Made by a program: the position numbers and the translations under genes. The notes under the pieces are model-generated. The model worked only from the letters and a program-made list of their open reading frames with translations. It did not search any database and had not been told where the DNA came from. DNA of 64,000 bases from Actinopolymorpha singaporensis (lineage in GTDB: Bacteria > Actinomycetota > Actinomycetes > Propionibacteriales > Actinopolymorphaceae): positions 310,001-374,000 of the forward strand of contig NZ_LT629732.1 in assembly GCF_900104745.1 (NCBI RefSeq), written 5' to 3'. Shown here one piece after another: positions 42,542 to 52,365 of this stretch (the first letter of the stretch is position 1; each line of letters starts with the position of its first letter).

Positions 42542-44038
42542 TCAGGAGACGCCGAGCACCTGCTTGATCGGGTCGATCGCGAAGTAGACGACGAACAGCA
42601 GCGCGACCACCCACAGCAGCGGGTGGATCTCCCGCGCCTTGCCGCGGGCCGTGCGCAGCACGACGTACGACACGAAGCCCGCACCGATGCCGACGCTGAT
42701 GGAGTACGTGAACGGCATCAGCACGATGGTGAGGAACGCCGGGATCGCGATGTCGTACCGGTCCCAGGAGATCTCGGTGACCTGGGTCATCATCAAGAAG
42801 CCGACGACGACCAGGGCCGGCGTGGCCGCCTCGTAGGGAATGATCTCCACGATCGGCGCGAAGGCCGTGGTGAGCAGGAAGCACACGCCGGTGACGACGC
42901 TGGCCAGCCCGGTGCGCGCGCCCTCACCGACACCGGCCGCGGACTCGATGTAGGACGTGGCCGACGACACCGACGCCGCACCACCGGCCGCCGCGGCCAC
43001 CGAGTCGACCACCAGGATCCGCTGGGAGTTCGGGGGTACGCCGTCCTTGTCGAGCAGCCCGGCCTCGGAGCCGATCGCGGTCATCGTGCCCATCGTGTCG
43101 AAGAAGTCGGCGACCATCAGGGTGAAGATGAGCAGCACCGCGGCCACGATGCCGATGCGCTGGAACGACCCGAGCAGGCTGAAGTGGCCGAGCAGGCCGA
43201 AGTCGGGCACCTGGATCCAGTGGTCGGGCAGCCGCGGAACGTTCAGGCCCCAGCCCCTGGGGTTGGTCGCGTAACCGGGCCCGGCGGCACCGACCTTCGC
43301 GATCGCCTCGATCACGATCGCCAGCACCGTGGCGCCGAGGATGCCGTACAGGATCGCGCCGCGCACCTTGCGGACCACCATGACCGTGATCGCCAGCAGG
43401 CCCACCACGAACACCAGCACCGGCCAGCCGCCGAGGGACCCGTCGATGCCGAACTGCACCGGCACCGGCGGCGCGGCGGTACGCCGGACCAGACCCGCGT
43501 CGACGAAGCCGATCAGCGCGATGAACAGTCCGATACCGACGCTGATCGCCGTCTTGAGCTCCCGGGGCACGGCGTGGAACACCGCCCGGCGGAAACCGGT
43601 GAGCACCAGCACCAGGATGACCAGGCCCTCGAGCACGATGAGGCCCATCGCGTCCGCCCAGGTCATCGAGGACGCGACGCCGAACGCGAGGAAGGCGTTC
43701 AGGCCGAGGCCGGTCGCCAGCGCCAGCGGGTAGTTGGCGACGAGGCCCATCAGGATCGTGACCACGCCCGCGACCAGCGCGGTCGCCGCCGCGACCATCG
43801 CGATGTTCGGCGAGGTGCCGCCGCCGAGGAACTGGCCGCTCGCGTCCTTGACGGTGCCGATGATCAGCGGGTTCAGCGCGACGATGTACGCCATCGCGAA
43901 GAACGTCACCAACCCGCCGCGGATCTCCCGGCCGACCGTCGACCCGCGCTCGCTGATCCGGAAGAAACGGTCGATCCCGCCGTTGGGATCTCTGTCGCGC
44001 TTGTCGGTGGATACCGTGTCGGTTGCCGCACCGGCCAT
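42542..44038 (-). CDS. NCS2-family purine permease, AzgA type
   Basis: 498 residues with 12-14 helices. FRISERGSTVGREIRGGLVT and FFAMAYIVALNP are the AzgA-group signature. GLGLNAFLAF (TM3) and FFDTMGTMTAIGSEAG (TM8, with the conserved acidic residue) form the substrate site, and SSATSYIESAAGV is TM10. Members import adenine, guanine or hypoxanthine by proton symport. AAAGGTG precedes the ATG. Divergent from DUF2530, a pairing I recall in other actinobacteria. Confidence 0.9.
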   Translation of the reverse strand: MAGAATDTVSTDKRDRDPNGGIDRFFRISERGSTVGREIRGGLVTFFAMAYIVALNPLIIGTVKDASGQFLGGGTSPNIAMVAAATALVAGVVTILMGLVANYPLALATGLGLNAFLAFGVASSMTWADAMGLIVLEGLVILVLVLTGFRRAVFHAVPRELKTAISVGIGLFIALIGFVDAGLVRRTAAPPVPVQFGIDGSLGGWPVLVFVVGLLAITVMVVRKVRGAILYGILGATVLAIVIEAIAKVGAAGPGYATNPRGWGLNVPRLPDHWIQVPDFGLLGHFSLLGSFQRIGIVAAVLLIFTLMVADFFDTMGTMTAIGSEAGLLDKDGVPPNSQRILVVDSVAAAAGGAASVSSATSYIESAAGVGEGARTGLASVVTGVCFLLTTAFAPIVEIIPYEAATPALVVVGFLMMTQVTEISWDRYDIAIPAFLTIVLMPFTYSISVGIGAGFVSYVVLRTARGKAREIHPLLWVVALLFVVYFAIDPIKQVLGVS

Positions 44039-44201
44039 CGAAGGCACCTTTCTTGGATGAGGGCGGCCTGCGCACGGGCAGGGCGCGCGCCCCTGGGGAT
44101 CCGGCGGCAGCATGCCAGACGCCGACCACTCGCCCGACGCGCAGGTACCACCAACCACGGATGATGTCCTACGCATGCAACACCCGGGTTACGCTCGGCG
44201 T

Positions 44202-44549
44202 GTGAACCCGGACGAACCAACCCCGGACGAGGCAGCCACGGACGAGTCCGGTCGGTCGGCCCGCGGGCACCTGCTCGCCAGCGAGGTGCACCCGCTCGAC
44301 GTGGACGGCGTGCGCACGGTCTCCGTCGGCATCCTCGTCTGGACGGTCGCGCTGCTCGGCCTGCTGCCGTTCGCGTCCCGGCTGCGCGCCGCGGCCATGG
44401 ACTGGTGGCTGTGGACGTGCGTGACCGGGATCGCGTTGGGACTGGTCGGACTGGCGTACTGCCGGAATCGCCGCGATCGGATGGCGCAGGATCCGCAGGG
44501 GCAGGATCGTCCGGCCCGGCCGGCTCAGCGGCCGGAGCGGCGGGGCTGA
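44202..44549 (+). CDS. DUF2530 small membrane protein
   Basis: About 115 residues. VHPLDVDGVRTVSVGILVWT followed by two membrane helices (VALLGLLPFA and a second around WLWTCVTGIALGLVGLAY) is the DUF2530 pattern. GTG 44202 is my preferred start, although an ATG at 44175 is in frame. The function is unknown. It overlaps the 3' end of the convergent DUF3027 gene by 25 bases. Confidence 0.7.
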   Translation: MNPDEPTPDEAATDESGRSARGHLLASEVHPLDVDGVRTVSVGILVWTVALLGLLPFASRLRAAAMDWWLWTCVTGIALGLVGLAYCRNRRDRMAQDPQGQDRPARPAQRPERRG

Positions 44550-45331
44550 AACTCCAGGTCGTCGTAGCCCAGGGTGTCGAGCACGTGCGACGCCATCCCG
44601 GCCGGCTCGGACGCCGCGGGGGTGGGTGCCTGGACCTCCGAATGCGCACCGCAGCCGTGGTCGAACGCCACCACCTGGCCGTCGCTGGGCGAGAACTCGT
44701 TGGTGCACACCCCGAACACCGTGCCCAGCGGCCCGGACAGCGGGACCAGGAACGCGCAGGTGGAACACGCAGCCGGGGCCGCCTGCGCGATCGGGTCATC
44801 CGGGCCGTGTGGTCCGGCGTACCAGCGTTCGGCGGCGTCGTCGCGCCCCTCCACCGACAGCACCCGGACCCGGCCGAGCCCGACTTCCTGGTTGAGGACA
44901 CGGAGCGAGTCGGCGGCCTCGGTGTCGTCCGGGCCGAGGTAGCCGGGCACCAGGCGGAAGTCGTCCGGGGTCGTCGGCAGGAGATCGCCCGGGCCCAGGT
45001 CGCCCGCACGCACCCGCTGCGACCACGGCACCCACGCGGGCGCGGTGATCGCTTCCGGCCCGGGGATGAGTACGACCTCGTCGACGGTCGCGACCTTGGC
45101 CCGGGCGGCCCGGGCCACGCTGACCGCCCAGCGCCAGCCGACGTAACCGCGGTGGTCGGCGCCGAAGTAGTGGGTGACGACCCGCTCGCCCTCGGCCTCG
45201 CAGCCGAGGTAGGAGCCGACCTCGCCGTCGCCGGCGACCTCGCAGGCAGCGGCGCGCGCCAGCTCCACGGCCCCCGCGCACACGGCGTCGATCCGTGCGG
45301 TCCGGGAAAGTCGCCGCGTGGTGGTACTCAC
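44525..45331 (-). CDS. DUF3027 protein
   Basis: 268 residues from GTG 45331. DGEVGSYLGCEAEGERVVTH, FGADHRGYVGWRWAVSVARA, PAWVPWSQRVRAGDLGPGDL and the four-cysteine area CSTCAFLVP...CTNEFSPSDG...HGCGAH (possible metal site) define the family. It is conserved across actinobacteria with no assigned function. Divergent from the MFS gene. Confidence 0.82.
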   Translation of the reverse strand: MSTTTRRLSRTARIDAVCAGAVELARAAACEVAGDGEVGSYLGCEAEGERVVTHYFGADHRGYVGWRWAVSVARAARAKVATVDEVVLIPGPEAITAPAWVPWSQRVRAGDLGPGDLLPTTPDDFRLVPGYLGPDDTEAADSLRVLNQEVGLGRVRVLSVEGRDDAAERWYAGPHGPDDPIAQAAPAACSTCAFLVPLSGPLGTVFGVCTNEFSPSDGQVVAFDHGCGAHSEVQAPTPAASEPAGMASHVLDTLGYDDLEFQPRRSGR

Positions 45332-45474
45332 GACAGCGATTCTTGCACGCGTCCCCTTGGTCCTCGCCGGGTGCCGCGTCCCCGCCAGGAACGGCCCTTC
45401 CGGGTCCGGCTCCGGTCCGCTCGTAGCAAGGGGAGGACGAGACGCCGGCGCGACGGCCGGGGGAGGATGTGACG

Positions 45475-47115
45475 GTGGAACCACGTGATCGCCCGCCGGG
45501 CCGGCCGCTTGGACCGCCCGGTCGCCGCGCGGGGCAGCGGGCGACCCCGAGCTCCCCCGGAACCGGCAACGGCCGCGCCGGCCAGGCCGCCGAGGACGGT
45601 TCCGACCCTTCGCCTCGCACCCGCCCCCTCGACGAGCGGCCGACGGCCGAGAACGGTTCCACGCGGCCGCGGACGGGCCCGGACACACCGCCGCGGACCG
45701 GCCCGGATGCCTCGCCCCGGACCGGCCCGGATGCCTCGCCCCGGAGGTCACGGGTTCGCGCCGCCCGGGACGGGGTCACCCGCACCGCCGGCGCCGTCGG
45801 CGCGGCCGGCGCCCGCGCCGGCCGGGGAGCGCGACGGGTGGGCGGGGCAGGCGTCCGCCGGATACGCCGGGTGACCCACGCCCAGGGCATGGGCGAGTCC
45901 GGGCTGGCCAAGCTCATCGAGCTGAACGCGTTCCACGCCGGCGGCGACGCGGCGATGGCCATCGGCCTGGCCGGAACGCTCTTCTTCGCCGTACCGTCGG
46001 GCGAGGCCCGTGGCCGGGTGGCGCTCTACCTGCTCATCACGATGGCGCCGTTCGCCGTCGTCGCACCGCTCATCGGGCCGTTCCTGGACCGCTTCCGCCG
46101 CGGCCGCCGATGGGCGATCGGGTCGACGATGGCGGTCCGCGCGTTCTTCTGCTGGGTGATGGCCGGCGGCGTCGCCACCGGCGCGCTGTGGTTGTACCCA
46201 CTGGTGTTCGGCTGCCTGATCGCGTCCAAGGCACACAACGTGACCCGGGCCGCGGCCGTGCCGCGGCTGCTGCCGGACGGCGTCGCGCTGGTCACCGCCA
46301 ACTCGCGGATCTCCCTCGCCGGCAGTATCGGCGCGGGAGTCGTCGGCGCGGCCGCGGGCGGGCTGGCGTACTTCGGCCCGCAGTGGCCGCTGCGGTTCGC
46401 GTTCGTGGTCTTCGCCGCGGGCACCGTCGCGGCGATCCTGCTGCCTGCCCGGGTGGATTCCGCCGAGGGTGAGGAGGACGTCCGGATCGCCGACATCGGC
46501 CGCCGGCTGCGCGGCATCTCCCCCAGCATCGGACTCGCCCTGCGGGCGAACGTCGCGTTCCGGGTGCTGTCGGGGTTTCTGCTGATGTTCATGGCGTTCC
46601 TGCTGCGGGAGGTACCGCTGCCCGGCTGGTCGGCGACGGTGCAGGTGGGCGCGGTGGTCGGCGCGGCCGGTGCCGGGAACCTCGTGGGTACGGCACTGGG
46701 CGCGCTGGCCCGAGCCCGCCGGCCCGAGCTCGTGGTGTCGGTGCTGCTCGGCGTCACTGCCGTCGTGGCCGCCCTGGCCGCGACCTTCTACGGACTGGTG
46801 ACCGTCGCGGTGCTGGCGTTCGCGGCGGGTTTCGCGCAGCAGGCGGGCAAGCTGTCACTGGACGCACTCATCCAGCACGAGGTGCCCGAGAGTGTCCGGA
46901 CCAGCGTCTTCGCGCGCTCGGAGACGCTGATCCAGCTGGCCTGGGTGGTCGGCGGCGGCATCGGGATCGTGCTACCGCTGATTCCCCAGCTCGGGCTGGG
47001 CCTGTGCGCCGCCGGGCTGGCGGCCGGGCTGGTGGTCGTACTCCGAGCCCCACGCGGGTCGGCGTCCACGCCGGCGGAGGCGTTGCGGACGCCGACCGGC
47101 GCGGCCGACCGCTGA
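45475..47115 (+). CDS. MFS-type membrane transporter with long disordered N-terminus
   Basis: About 546 residues. The first 140 are Pro/Arg/Gly-rich and include RTGPDASPRTGPDASP; about 11-12 helices follow (GDAAMAIGLAGTLFFAV, LDRFRRGRRWAIGSTMA, AKLSLD... region AGFAQQAGKLSLDALIQ). The start at GTG 45475 has GGGAGG at ideal spacing; GTG 45469 is the alternative. Its position between DUF3027 and a cold-shock gene matches conserved actinobacterial order. Substrate unknown. Confidence 0.8.
   Translation: MEPRDRPPGRPLGPPGRRAGQRATPSSPGTGNGRAGQAAEDGSDPSPRTRPLDERPTAENGSTRPRTGPDTPPRTGPDASPRTGPDASPRRSRVRAARDGVTRTAGAVGAAGARAGRGARRVGGAGVRRIRRVTHAQGMGESGLAKLIELNAFHAGGDAAMAIGLAGTLFFAVPSGEARGRVALYLLITMAPFAVVAPLIGPFLDRFRRGRRWAIGSTMAVRAFFCWVMAGGVATGALWLYPLVFGCLIASKAHNVTRAAAVPRLLPDGVALVTANSRISLAGSIGAGVVGAAAGGLAYFGPQWPLRFAFVVFAAGTVAAILLPARVDSAEGEEDVRIADIGRRLRGISPSIGLALRANVAFRVLSGFLLMFMAFLLREVPLPGWSATVQVGAVVGAAGAGNLVGTALGALARARRPELVVSVLLGVTAVVAALAATFYGLVTVAVLAFAAGFAQQAGKLSLDALIQHEVPESVRTSVFARSETLIQLAWVVGGGIGIVLPLIPQLGLGLCAAGLAAGLVVVLRAPRGSASTPAEALRTPTGAADR
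45695..45742. repeat. 24-base in-frame tandem repeat in the MFS gene
   Basis: The unit beginning GGACCGGCCCGGATGCCTCG is repeated exactly at 45695 and 45719, with a degenerate copy before it, coding for the repeated RTGPDASP octapeptide. Confidence 0.75.
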
Positions 47116-47135
47116 GACCGCGAGGGCGGGGAGGC

Positions 47136-47519
47136 TCAGAGCTCCAGCTCGTCGGCCAGCGCCCGCAGCACCGTGGACACCTTCTTGGACGTACGCGGGT
47201 CCGGGTGACGGTCGCGGCGGTAGGTGGTCTCCAGGCCGTCGAGCAGCCGGATCAGGTCCTCCACGATCAGCACCATCTGGTCCGGCGACTTCCGCATCGC
47301 CTTGGAGACGCTCGGCGGGGACTCCAGCAACCGCACCGACAGGGCCTGGTCGCCCTTACGGCCCTCGACGATGCCGAACTCCACCCGCTGACCGGCCTTG
47401 AGCGCGGTGACCCCCGCGGGCAGGGCGCTCGCCCGGACGTAGACGTCGCCGCCACCGTCCTTGGTGAGGAAGCCGAAGCCCTTGTCCGCGTCGTACCACT
47501 TCACCTTGCCAGCCGGCAC
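47136..47519 (-). CDS. cold-shock-domain protein with actinobacterial C-terminal extension
   Basis: 127 residues. [20 protein letters not shown] with RNP1 (KGFGF) and a divergent RNP2 (DVYVRASAL in place of the usual VFVHFS) forms an OB fold that binds single-stranded RNA/DNA. The last 60 residues, helical and ending [11 protein letters not shown], are an extension found in actinobacterial homologues. GAGG precedes GTG 47519. A TAGGCT -10 at 47623-47618 predicts a leader of about 90 bases, as usual for cold-shock mRNAs. Confidence 0.87.
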   Translation of the reverse strand: MPAGKVKWYDADKGFGFLTKDGGGDVYVRASALPAGVTALKAGQRVEFGIVEGRKGDQALSVRLLESPPSVSKAMRKSPDQMVLIVEDLIRLLDGLETTYRRDRHPDPRTSKKVSTVLRALADELEL

Positions 47520-47617
47520 ATCGACCTCACTCGTGCTGAACCCGAAGGTTGCGTAGAACGCGGACCATGCCCGCGCCCGTCCATGACAGTGGCCCCCGTC
47601 ACACGGAGGCCAGTCCC

Positions 47618-47623
47618 AGCCTA
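47618..47623 (-). promoter_or_regulatory. -10 element for the cold-shock gene
   Basis: Minus-strand TAGGCT would start transcription near 47611, leaving a 5' leader of roughly 90 bases before the GTG. Confidence 0.35.
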
Positions 47624-47671
47624 GACGCCGCGGCGCCCCCGCTCCACTACTTAGATCAGCTTCGCGCGTAC

Positions 47672-49114
47672 TCAGCGGTAACGCGCGGGGTCGGGCAGCA
47701 GCTCGTTCATCGCGCCGGAACGGAAGCCCTTCGGGTCGACCTCGGCCGCGTCGAAGCCGGCCGCGAGCACGGCCTCGACCACCTCCTCCATCCCGGCCAC
47801 CTGGTCGACGACGTCGGGATCCACCTCGATCCGGGCGGTGTCGCCGACGTCGCGGACCCGCAGGTTGCGGAACGGCGTACCGGCGTCGGTCAGAACCGCG
47901 CGCAGCGCGACCTCGGCCTGCTCGACCCGCGCCAGCCGGGCCGGGGTGATCGAGAGCCCGTACGCGATCCGGCTGGACAGGCAGGCCGCGGCCGGCTTGT
48001 CCCAGGTGGGCAGCCCCCACCGCCGGGAGGCCTCGCGTACCTGCTCCTTGGTGAAGCCGGCGTCGCGCAGCGGCGTGACCGCGCCCCGCTCGGCGGCCGC
48101 CCGGATGCCCGGACGGAAGCCCGCCAGCGCGTCGTCGGCGTTGGTGCCGGTGGCGATGTGGGTGAGCCCGAATCGCTCGGCCAGCGGGCCGAGCACCTCC
48201 ACCAGCTCCGCCTTGCAGAAGTAGCAGCGATCCCCGGCGTTGGCGCGGTAGCCGTCGCGGGCCATCTCGTCGGTGTGCGGCGTGTGGTGCTCGACACCGA
48301 GCGACCGGGCGAACTCCCGCGCCGGGTCGAGCTCGGCGTCCGGTAGGGACGGCGACACCGCGGTCGCGGCGGCGACCTTCTCCGGTCCGAGCGCGCGCAC
48401 CGCGGCGGCCAGCAGGAACGCCGAGTCCGCACCGCCGGAGAACGCCACCAGCACCGAGCCCAGGCCCGCCAGCTGGGCGTCGAGGTCGCTCAGCCGCTGC
48501 TCGAGCAGGTGGTCCTCCAGCCAGTACGGGAAGTCGGCCAGGTCGGCGAGCACAACGTCGGCACCGGCCGCGCGCAGCTCCTCCGCGGGGACCGGGCCGG
48601 TGGCGACACCGAGCGCGAGGGCTCCCGCGGTGCGGGCACCCCGGACGTCACCGAGGTGGTCGCCCGCGTAGATGGCCGCGCCGTGTTGGCGCAGCACCTC
48701 GCCCTTCTGCTCCGCCCACACGTCACCGATCACCTCGTCCACCTCGAGCCCTGCGTGCTCGACGTGCAGCTTCGCGTGGTCGGTGTTCTTCGCGGTGACG
48801 ACCAGCACCCGGCCGCCGTGCCGGCGTACGGCGGCGATCGCCTCGGTCGCACCCGGCATCAGGGAGGCGGCGCCGACCGCGATCTCGGGGTAGAGGTTGC
48901 GGTAGAGCGCGACGACGTCGGGCACCTGCTCTGGCGGGAACCACAGTCCCGCTTCGTACTCCAGCGGCGGGCCGAGCCGGCTCACCGCGAGCGCGCTGTC
49001 GACGACGACACCCGTCCGGGCGGACACCGCGTCCCACACCGCGGCGATCCCAGGGCGGGAGTCGATCAGGGTCATGTCCAGGTCGAAACCGACGACGAAC
49101 GTATCCGGGGCCAC
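47672..49114 (-). CDS. larE: HAD phosphatase fused to LarE-type ATP-dependent sulfur transferase
   Basis: 480 residues in one uninterrupted frame. Residues 1-205 are a HAD hydrolase: nucleophile [10 protein letters not shown] (Asp11, Asp13), VVTAKN, and [11 protein letters not shown]. Residues 210-480 are an ExsB/LarE domain: PP-loop [12 protein letters not shown] (226-231 core), [37 protein letters not shown] with Cys378 at the position of the sacrificial cysteine, and [10 protein letters not shown]. LarE gives its cysteine sulfur to the pincer-nickel precursor for lactate racemase. No larA, larB or larC is in the window, so a different sulfur acceptor is possible. Confidence 0.85.
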   Translation of the reverse strand: MAPDTFVVGFDLDMTLIDSRPGIAAVWDAVSARTGVVVDSALAVSRLGPPLEYEAGLWFPPEQVPDVVALYRNLYPEIAVGAASLMPGATEAIAAVRRHGGRVLVVTAKNTDHAKLHVEHAGLEVDEVIGDVWAEQKGEVLRQHGAAIYAGDHLGDVRGARTAGALALGVATGPVPAEELRAAGADVVLADLADFPYWLEDHLLEQRLSDLDAQLAGLGSVLVAFSGGADSAFLLAAAVRALGPEKVAAATAVSPSLPDAELDPAREFARSLGVEHHTPHTDEMARDGYRANAGDRCYFCKAELVEVLGPLAERFGLTHIATGTNADDALAGFRPGIRAAAERGAVTPLRDAGFTKEQVREASRRWGLPTWDKPAAACLSSRIAYGLSITPARLARVEQAEVALRAVLTDAGTPFRNLRVRDVGDTARIEVDPDVVDQVAGMEEVVEAVLAAGFDAAEVDPKGFRSGAMNELLPDPARYR

Positions 49115-49236
49115 CCCTTGACCCTACGGGCTTTCGGACGGTAGCCGACCTTCCACCCGTTGTGCGACCACAACCGGACCTTTGGCGTGCATGTCACGGA
49201 CCGCCAACGGACCTGGCAGCTCCACGACGACGGTGG

Positions 49237-50118
49237 TCAGCGGCCGGGGCGGTCTGCGGTGAGCACCAGCCCCCTGCCGTCGGGTCCGTCGATGGTGAGC
49301 CGGTCACCGTCGACGTGGTAGGTCACCTCGCCGTCGAGCACGCCGAGGATGTGCCGCTCGACGCGGGCCGGTTCACCGCGGCAACGCCTGAGCTCGGAGA
49401 TGACCTGACCGAACGACAGCCGCGTACCGGTGTGGGTCACCTGCCCGCCCATGCCGTTGCATCCGGTCCACCCGACCACCTCGTCCTCGGAGAAGACGAG
49501 GTGGGCGCTGGTCGGCCCGGCACTCGCTGACGCGGTGTCGGACGCGGTGTCGCCGTCGACCAGCGTCGTCACGTCCCAGCGGGTGCCGAGCAGCGGGCGG
49601 TCGGGGTCGGCGGCCTCGCGGTCGAGCAACACGATCCGCGTGCGTGGGTGCGGCCGGTCGGCGGTCAGGACGAGCCGGTGCCCGCTGACCCGCCAGGACG
49701 GCTCGGCACTCAGGAAGGCGGTCAGCCAGTCGTCCTGTGCGTAGCGGGGCTGGTCGCACCCGATGTCGGTGCGGGACAGCCCACCGACGACGCGGACCCG
49801 CCCGTCCCCCAGCGAGGCCTCACCTCCCATGGAGGAGCAGCCGGCGTCGGCGAGGATCCGGCCGTCGCCGGTGAACTCCAGCCGGACGCGGGTGCCGGCC
49901 GCCAGCGGCCGCGGTCTGCCCGCCTCGGTCACGCCGGTGGAGAGGTACGTGTGGCCGGTCGGCTCGTCCGCCGTCGTGGTCGCGCTGGTGGGGCCGGCAC
50001 AACTAGCCAGGGAGAGCAGGGAGAGCAGGGCGAGCAGGGCCGGCACCGCGGCGACGGACCCGAGCAGACTGCCGGCGCGGGCGACGCCACGGCGGGCGGC
50101 GGAGCGCGCGGGGTTCAT
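49237..50118 (-). CDS. META-domain (HslJ-like) lipoprotein
   Basis: 293 residues. A type II signal peptide with lipobox LASC (Cys40) follows a leucine-rich stretch encoded by a 9-base repeat. Two META-like domains follow, with ADAGCSSMGGEASL in the first and GWTGCNGMGGQVTH in the second (the CNxxGG signature). Such domains occur in motility and heat-shock-related surface proteins of uncertain role. The terminator at 50136-50164 separates it from pfpI upstream. Confidence 0.83.
   Translation of the reverse strand: MNPARSAARRGVARAGSLLGSVAAVPALLALLSLLSLASCAGPTSATTTADEPTGHTYLSTGVTEAGRPRPLAAGTRVRLEFTGDGRILADAGCSSMGGEASLGDGRVRVVGGLSRTDIGCDQPRYAQDDWLTAFLSAEPSWRVSGHRLVLTADRPHPRTRIVLLDREAADPDRPLLGTRWDVTTLVDGDTASDTASASAGPTSAHLVFSEDEVVGWTGCNGMGGQVTHTGTRLSFGQVISELRRCRGEPARVERHILGVLDGEVTYHVDGDRLTIDGPDGRGLVLTADRPGR
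50011..50037. repeat. 9-base tandem repeat in the META lipoprotein signal peptide
   Basis: GGAGAGCAG, GGAGAGCAG, GGCGAGCAG: three in-frame units coding for the repeated LLSL/LLAL of the hydrophobic core. Confidence 0.65.
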
Positions 50119-50135
50119 GTCGTACGGACGACGAA

Positions 50136-50164
50136 GCCCCGCCCCGGGTTGCCCGGGACGGGGC
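50136..50164 (-). terminator. strong hairpin between pfpI and the META gene
   Basis: GCCCCGCCCCGGG and CCCGGGACGGGGC form a 13-base stem with one mismatch and a three-base loop, about 80 bases after the pfpI stop and 18 bases before the META start. It most likely terminates pfpI. Confidence 0.6.
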
Positions 50165-50241
50165 GTTCGACGTGCTCGTGCCCGTCAGAACAGCGGGTGT
50201 CGGGCCCACTGTGTCAGGGCAGCGACCTCAGGCCAGCGACC

Positions 50242-50748
50242 TCAGGGCAGCTGCTTCAGCAGCGCCGCGCAGAACGCCGGCAGGTCGTCCGGCGTACGGG
50301 AGGTGATGAGGTTGCCGTCCTCGACGACTTCCTGGTCCACCCAGTTCGCGCCCGCGTTCTTCAGATCGGTGCGGATGGAGGCGACCGACGTCACCGTGCG
50401 CCCGCGCACGATGTCGGCCTCGGCCAGCACCCAGCCCGCGTGGCAGATCGCCGCCACCGGCTTGCCGGCCTCGTGCACGCCGCGGGCGATGGCGACCGAC
50501 GCCTCGTCGGTGCGCACCTTGTCCGGCGAGTAGCCGCCGGGTACGACGACCGCGTCGAACTCCTCGGCACGCACCTCGCCCGAGCTCTTGTCGACGGTGA
50601 CCTTGGAGCCTTTCTTGCCGGTGACCTGCTTACCGGACTCCTTGCCCACCACGACCGCCTCGTGCCCGGCGTCGCGGACCGCGTCGTAGGGCTGCTGGAA
50701 CTCCGAGTCCTCGAAGACGTCGGCGAGGAGGAATGCGACCTTCGCCAT
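50242..50748 (-). CDS. DJ-1/PfpI-family protein
   Basis: 168 residues. MAKVAFLLADVFEDSEFQQP, VVVPGGYSPDKVR and the nucleophile elbow AAICHAGWVLAEADIVRG (Cys-His) are the PfpI signature. Members are proteases, deglycases or stress proteins. GGAAGGAG precedes the ATG. Closest to the general-stress-protein (YhbO/PfpI) group by length and motifs; the exact activity is open. Confidence 0.9.
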   Translation of the reverse strand: MAKVAFLLADVFEDSEFQQPYDAVRDAGHEAVVVGKESGKQVTGKKGSKVTVDKSSGEVRAEEFDAVVVPGGYSPDKVRTDEASVAIARGVHEAGKPVAAICHAGWVLAEADIVRGRTVTSVASIRTDLKNAGANWVDQEVVEDGNLITSRTPDDLPAFCAALLKQLP

Positions 50749-50847
50749 GCTGGCTCCTTCCGTGCTCGGAACTGGTCGATACCTGTCCTTCCTACCCGAC
50801 GGGTACGCCCGTACGCACATCCGTTCGAGGGACCCCGGTGATGTCGT

Positions 50848-52002
50848 TCACAACAGCCCGCGGCGGCGCATCACGCCGACGCTCACCGCGCCCGCCGGCA
50901 GCAGCAGCCACAGCGTGACCAGGCGGAACAACGCGACCGCGGGCAGCGCCACCGCAAGCCCCACGCCGGTCGCGGCGAGGGCGGCGGCCAGCGCGGCGTC
51001 GACGGTGCCGAGGCCGCCCGGCACCGGGACGGCGTTGCCGGCGCTGGTGCCGAGGAGGAGGACGGCGGCGACGGTGAGGATCCCGAGGTGACCGCCGAAG
51101 GAGTGCACCGACGCCCACAGCGCGGTGATCAGGCCGGCGGAGATGAGGACGGCACCGGTCAGGCTGACCAGCGCCCGCACCGGGTGCGCGGCCATCGTGC
51201 GCAGCGACCTGGTGAGCTCCTTCACCAGCCCGCGCGCCCGGCGGGTGAGCCGGGCCGACCGGCGCAGGAGGACGACGCCGACCGCCACGAGGACGGCCAG
51301 GCCGCCGGCGACGTACGGAGCAAACCGCTCCACGTCCCCGCGCAGGAGATCGACGTCGGTGTTGGCGGCGTACGCCACCGGTGGGAGCAGGAACAGCGCC
51401 AGGAGCACCTGCACGCTCTGGGCCACCGAGACGGTGCCGACCGAGGCGGAGGTGCCGACGCCGGCGCGGCGGAGGTACTGCACGTTGACCGCGGCCGAGC
51501 CGACCGCCGCCGGTGACACGATCCGGACCAGCGAGCCGGCCAGTTGTGCACCGAACGTCGCACCGAAGCGCAACCGCACCGGGCTCGCACCCATGAGGTT
51601 CCACGCGTTGCCGGCGAGGGTGACCACCACGCCGAACACCGCGAGGCCCGCCCACCAGAGGTTCAGCTGCGAACGCCACAGCCCGAGGTCGATCGCGTGC
51701 CGGTTGTCGTAGGCGAGCCAGCCGACCAGCGCCGCGACCGCAGCCAGCAGCAGGACCTGGCGCGGCTGCCAGGAGAACCGGAGCCCGGCCCGGCGCTCCG
51801 GCGCGACGGTCGCGGGAGCAGCGGACGAGGCGGGGACGGGAGCAGAAGGAACGGGATCGAGGCTGGACGGGCGGACCGGCGTCGGCGTCCGGTCCGCCAC
51901 CGCGACCCGGCCCGCGGGCAGGTCACGGCGCGGCCGCGCGTCCGTGCCCGGGGCACGTGGGGTCGCACGGGCCGGGACGGGCACCGGGGCGAGAGTGGTC
52001 AC
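50848..52002 (-). CDS. LPG-synthase-type (YbhN/UPF0104) integral membrane protein
   Basis: 384 residues. The first 70 are Pro/Ala-rich and disordered; seven or eight helices follow, with SLVRIVSPAAVGSAAVNVQY and the hallmark GNAVPVPGGLGTVDAAL. Homologues are flippase-like or the membrane half of lysyl-phosphatidylglycerol synthases; there is no aminoacyl-transferase domain here. Function unknown. Divergent from the helicase-associated gene. Confidence 0.82.
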   Translation of the reverse strand: MTTLAPVPVPARATPRAPGTDARPRRDLPAGRVAVADRTPTPVRPSSLDPVPSAPVPASSAAPATVAPERRAGLRFSWQPRQVLLLAAVAALVGWLAYDNRHAIDLGLWRSQLNLWWAGLAVFGVVVTLAGNAWNLMGASPVRLRFGATFGAQLAGSLVRIVSPAAVGSAAVNVQYLRRAGVGTSASVGTVSVAQSVQVLLALFLLPPVAYAANTDVDLLRGDVERFAPYVAGGLAVLVAVGVVLLRRSARLTRRARGLVKELTRSLRTMAAHPVRALVSLTGAVLISAGLITALWASVHSFGGHLGILTVAAVLLLGTSAGNAVPVPGGLGTVDAALAAALAATGVGLAVALPAVALFRLVTLWLLLPAGAVSVGVMRRRGLL

Positions 52003-52365
52003 CGGTCGTCTCCTACCTGAACGGGACGGATGTCAATCATCGGCACGGGCCGCACGGACCGGGTGATTCGTGCGGGCGGGACGGACGTCGAGCAGGTTCC
52101 AGGCTGCCGCCTGGGACGGTCGGCCCACATCAGGGAACGACCGCGCGGGACCCTGGCGGGGTGCTCAGGGTGGCCCAGGGTCCGTGCGCGAGGTGCCGAT
52201 CATCCACGGCTTCGATCCTGCCGGTCCGAACCCGCCCGGGGCGTCGCCCGATGGTCGGGACCCTGCTACGACCTGAGTAGGGCTCGCCGGGCCGGACGAG
52301 CGGCCGAAGGTGCCGTACGCCACGCCGAACGCGCCTCGCTTGCGCCGCGCTCTACGGTTGAGGTG
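52003..52365. other. 363-base divergent intergenic region
   Basis: Lies between the YbhN-like and helicase-associated genes. It contains no convincing ORF, tRNA or strong palindrome. The helicase-associated ATG is preceded by TTGAGG only, so its promoter must lie here, but I cannot place it. Confidence 0.4.
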
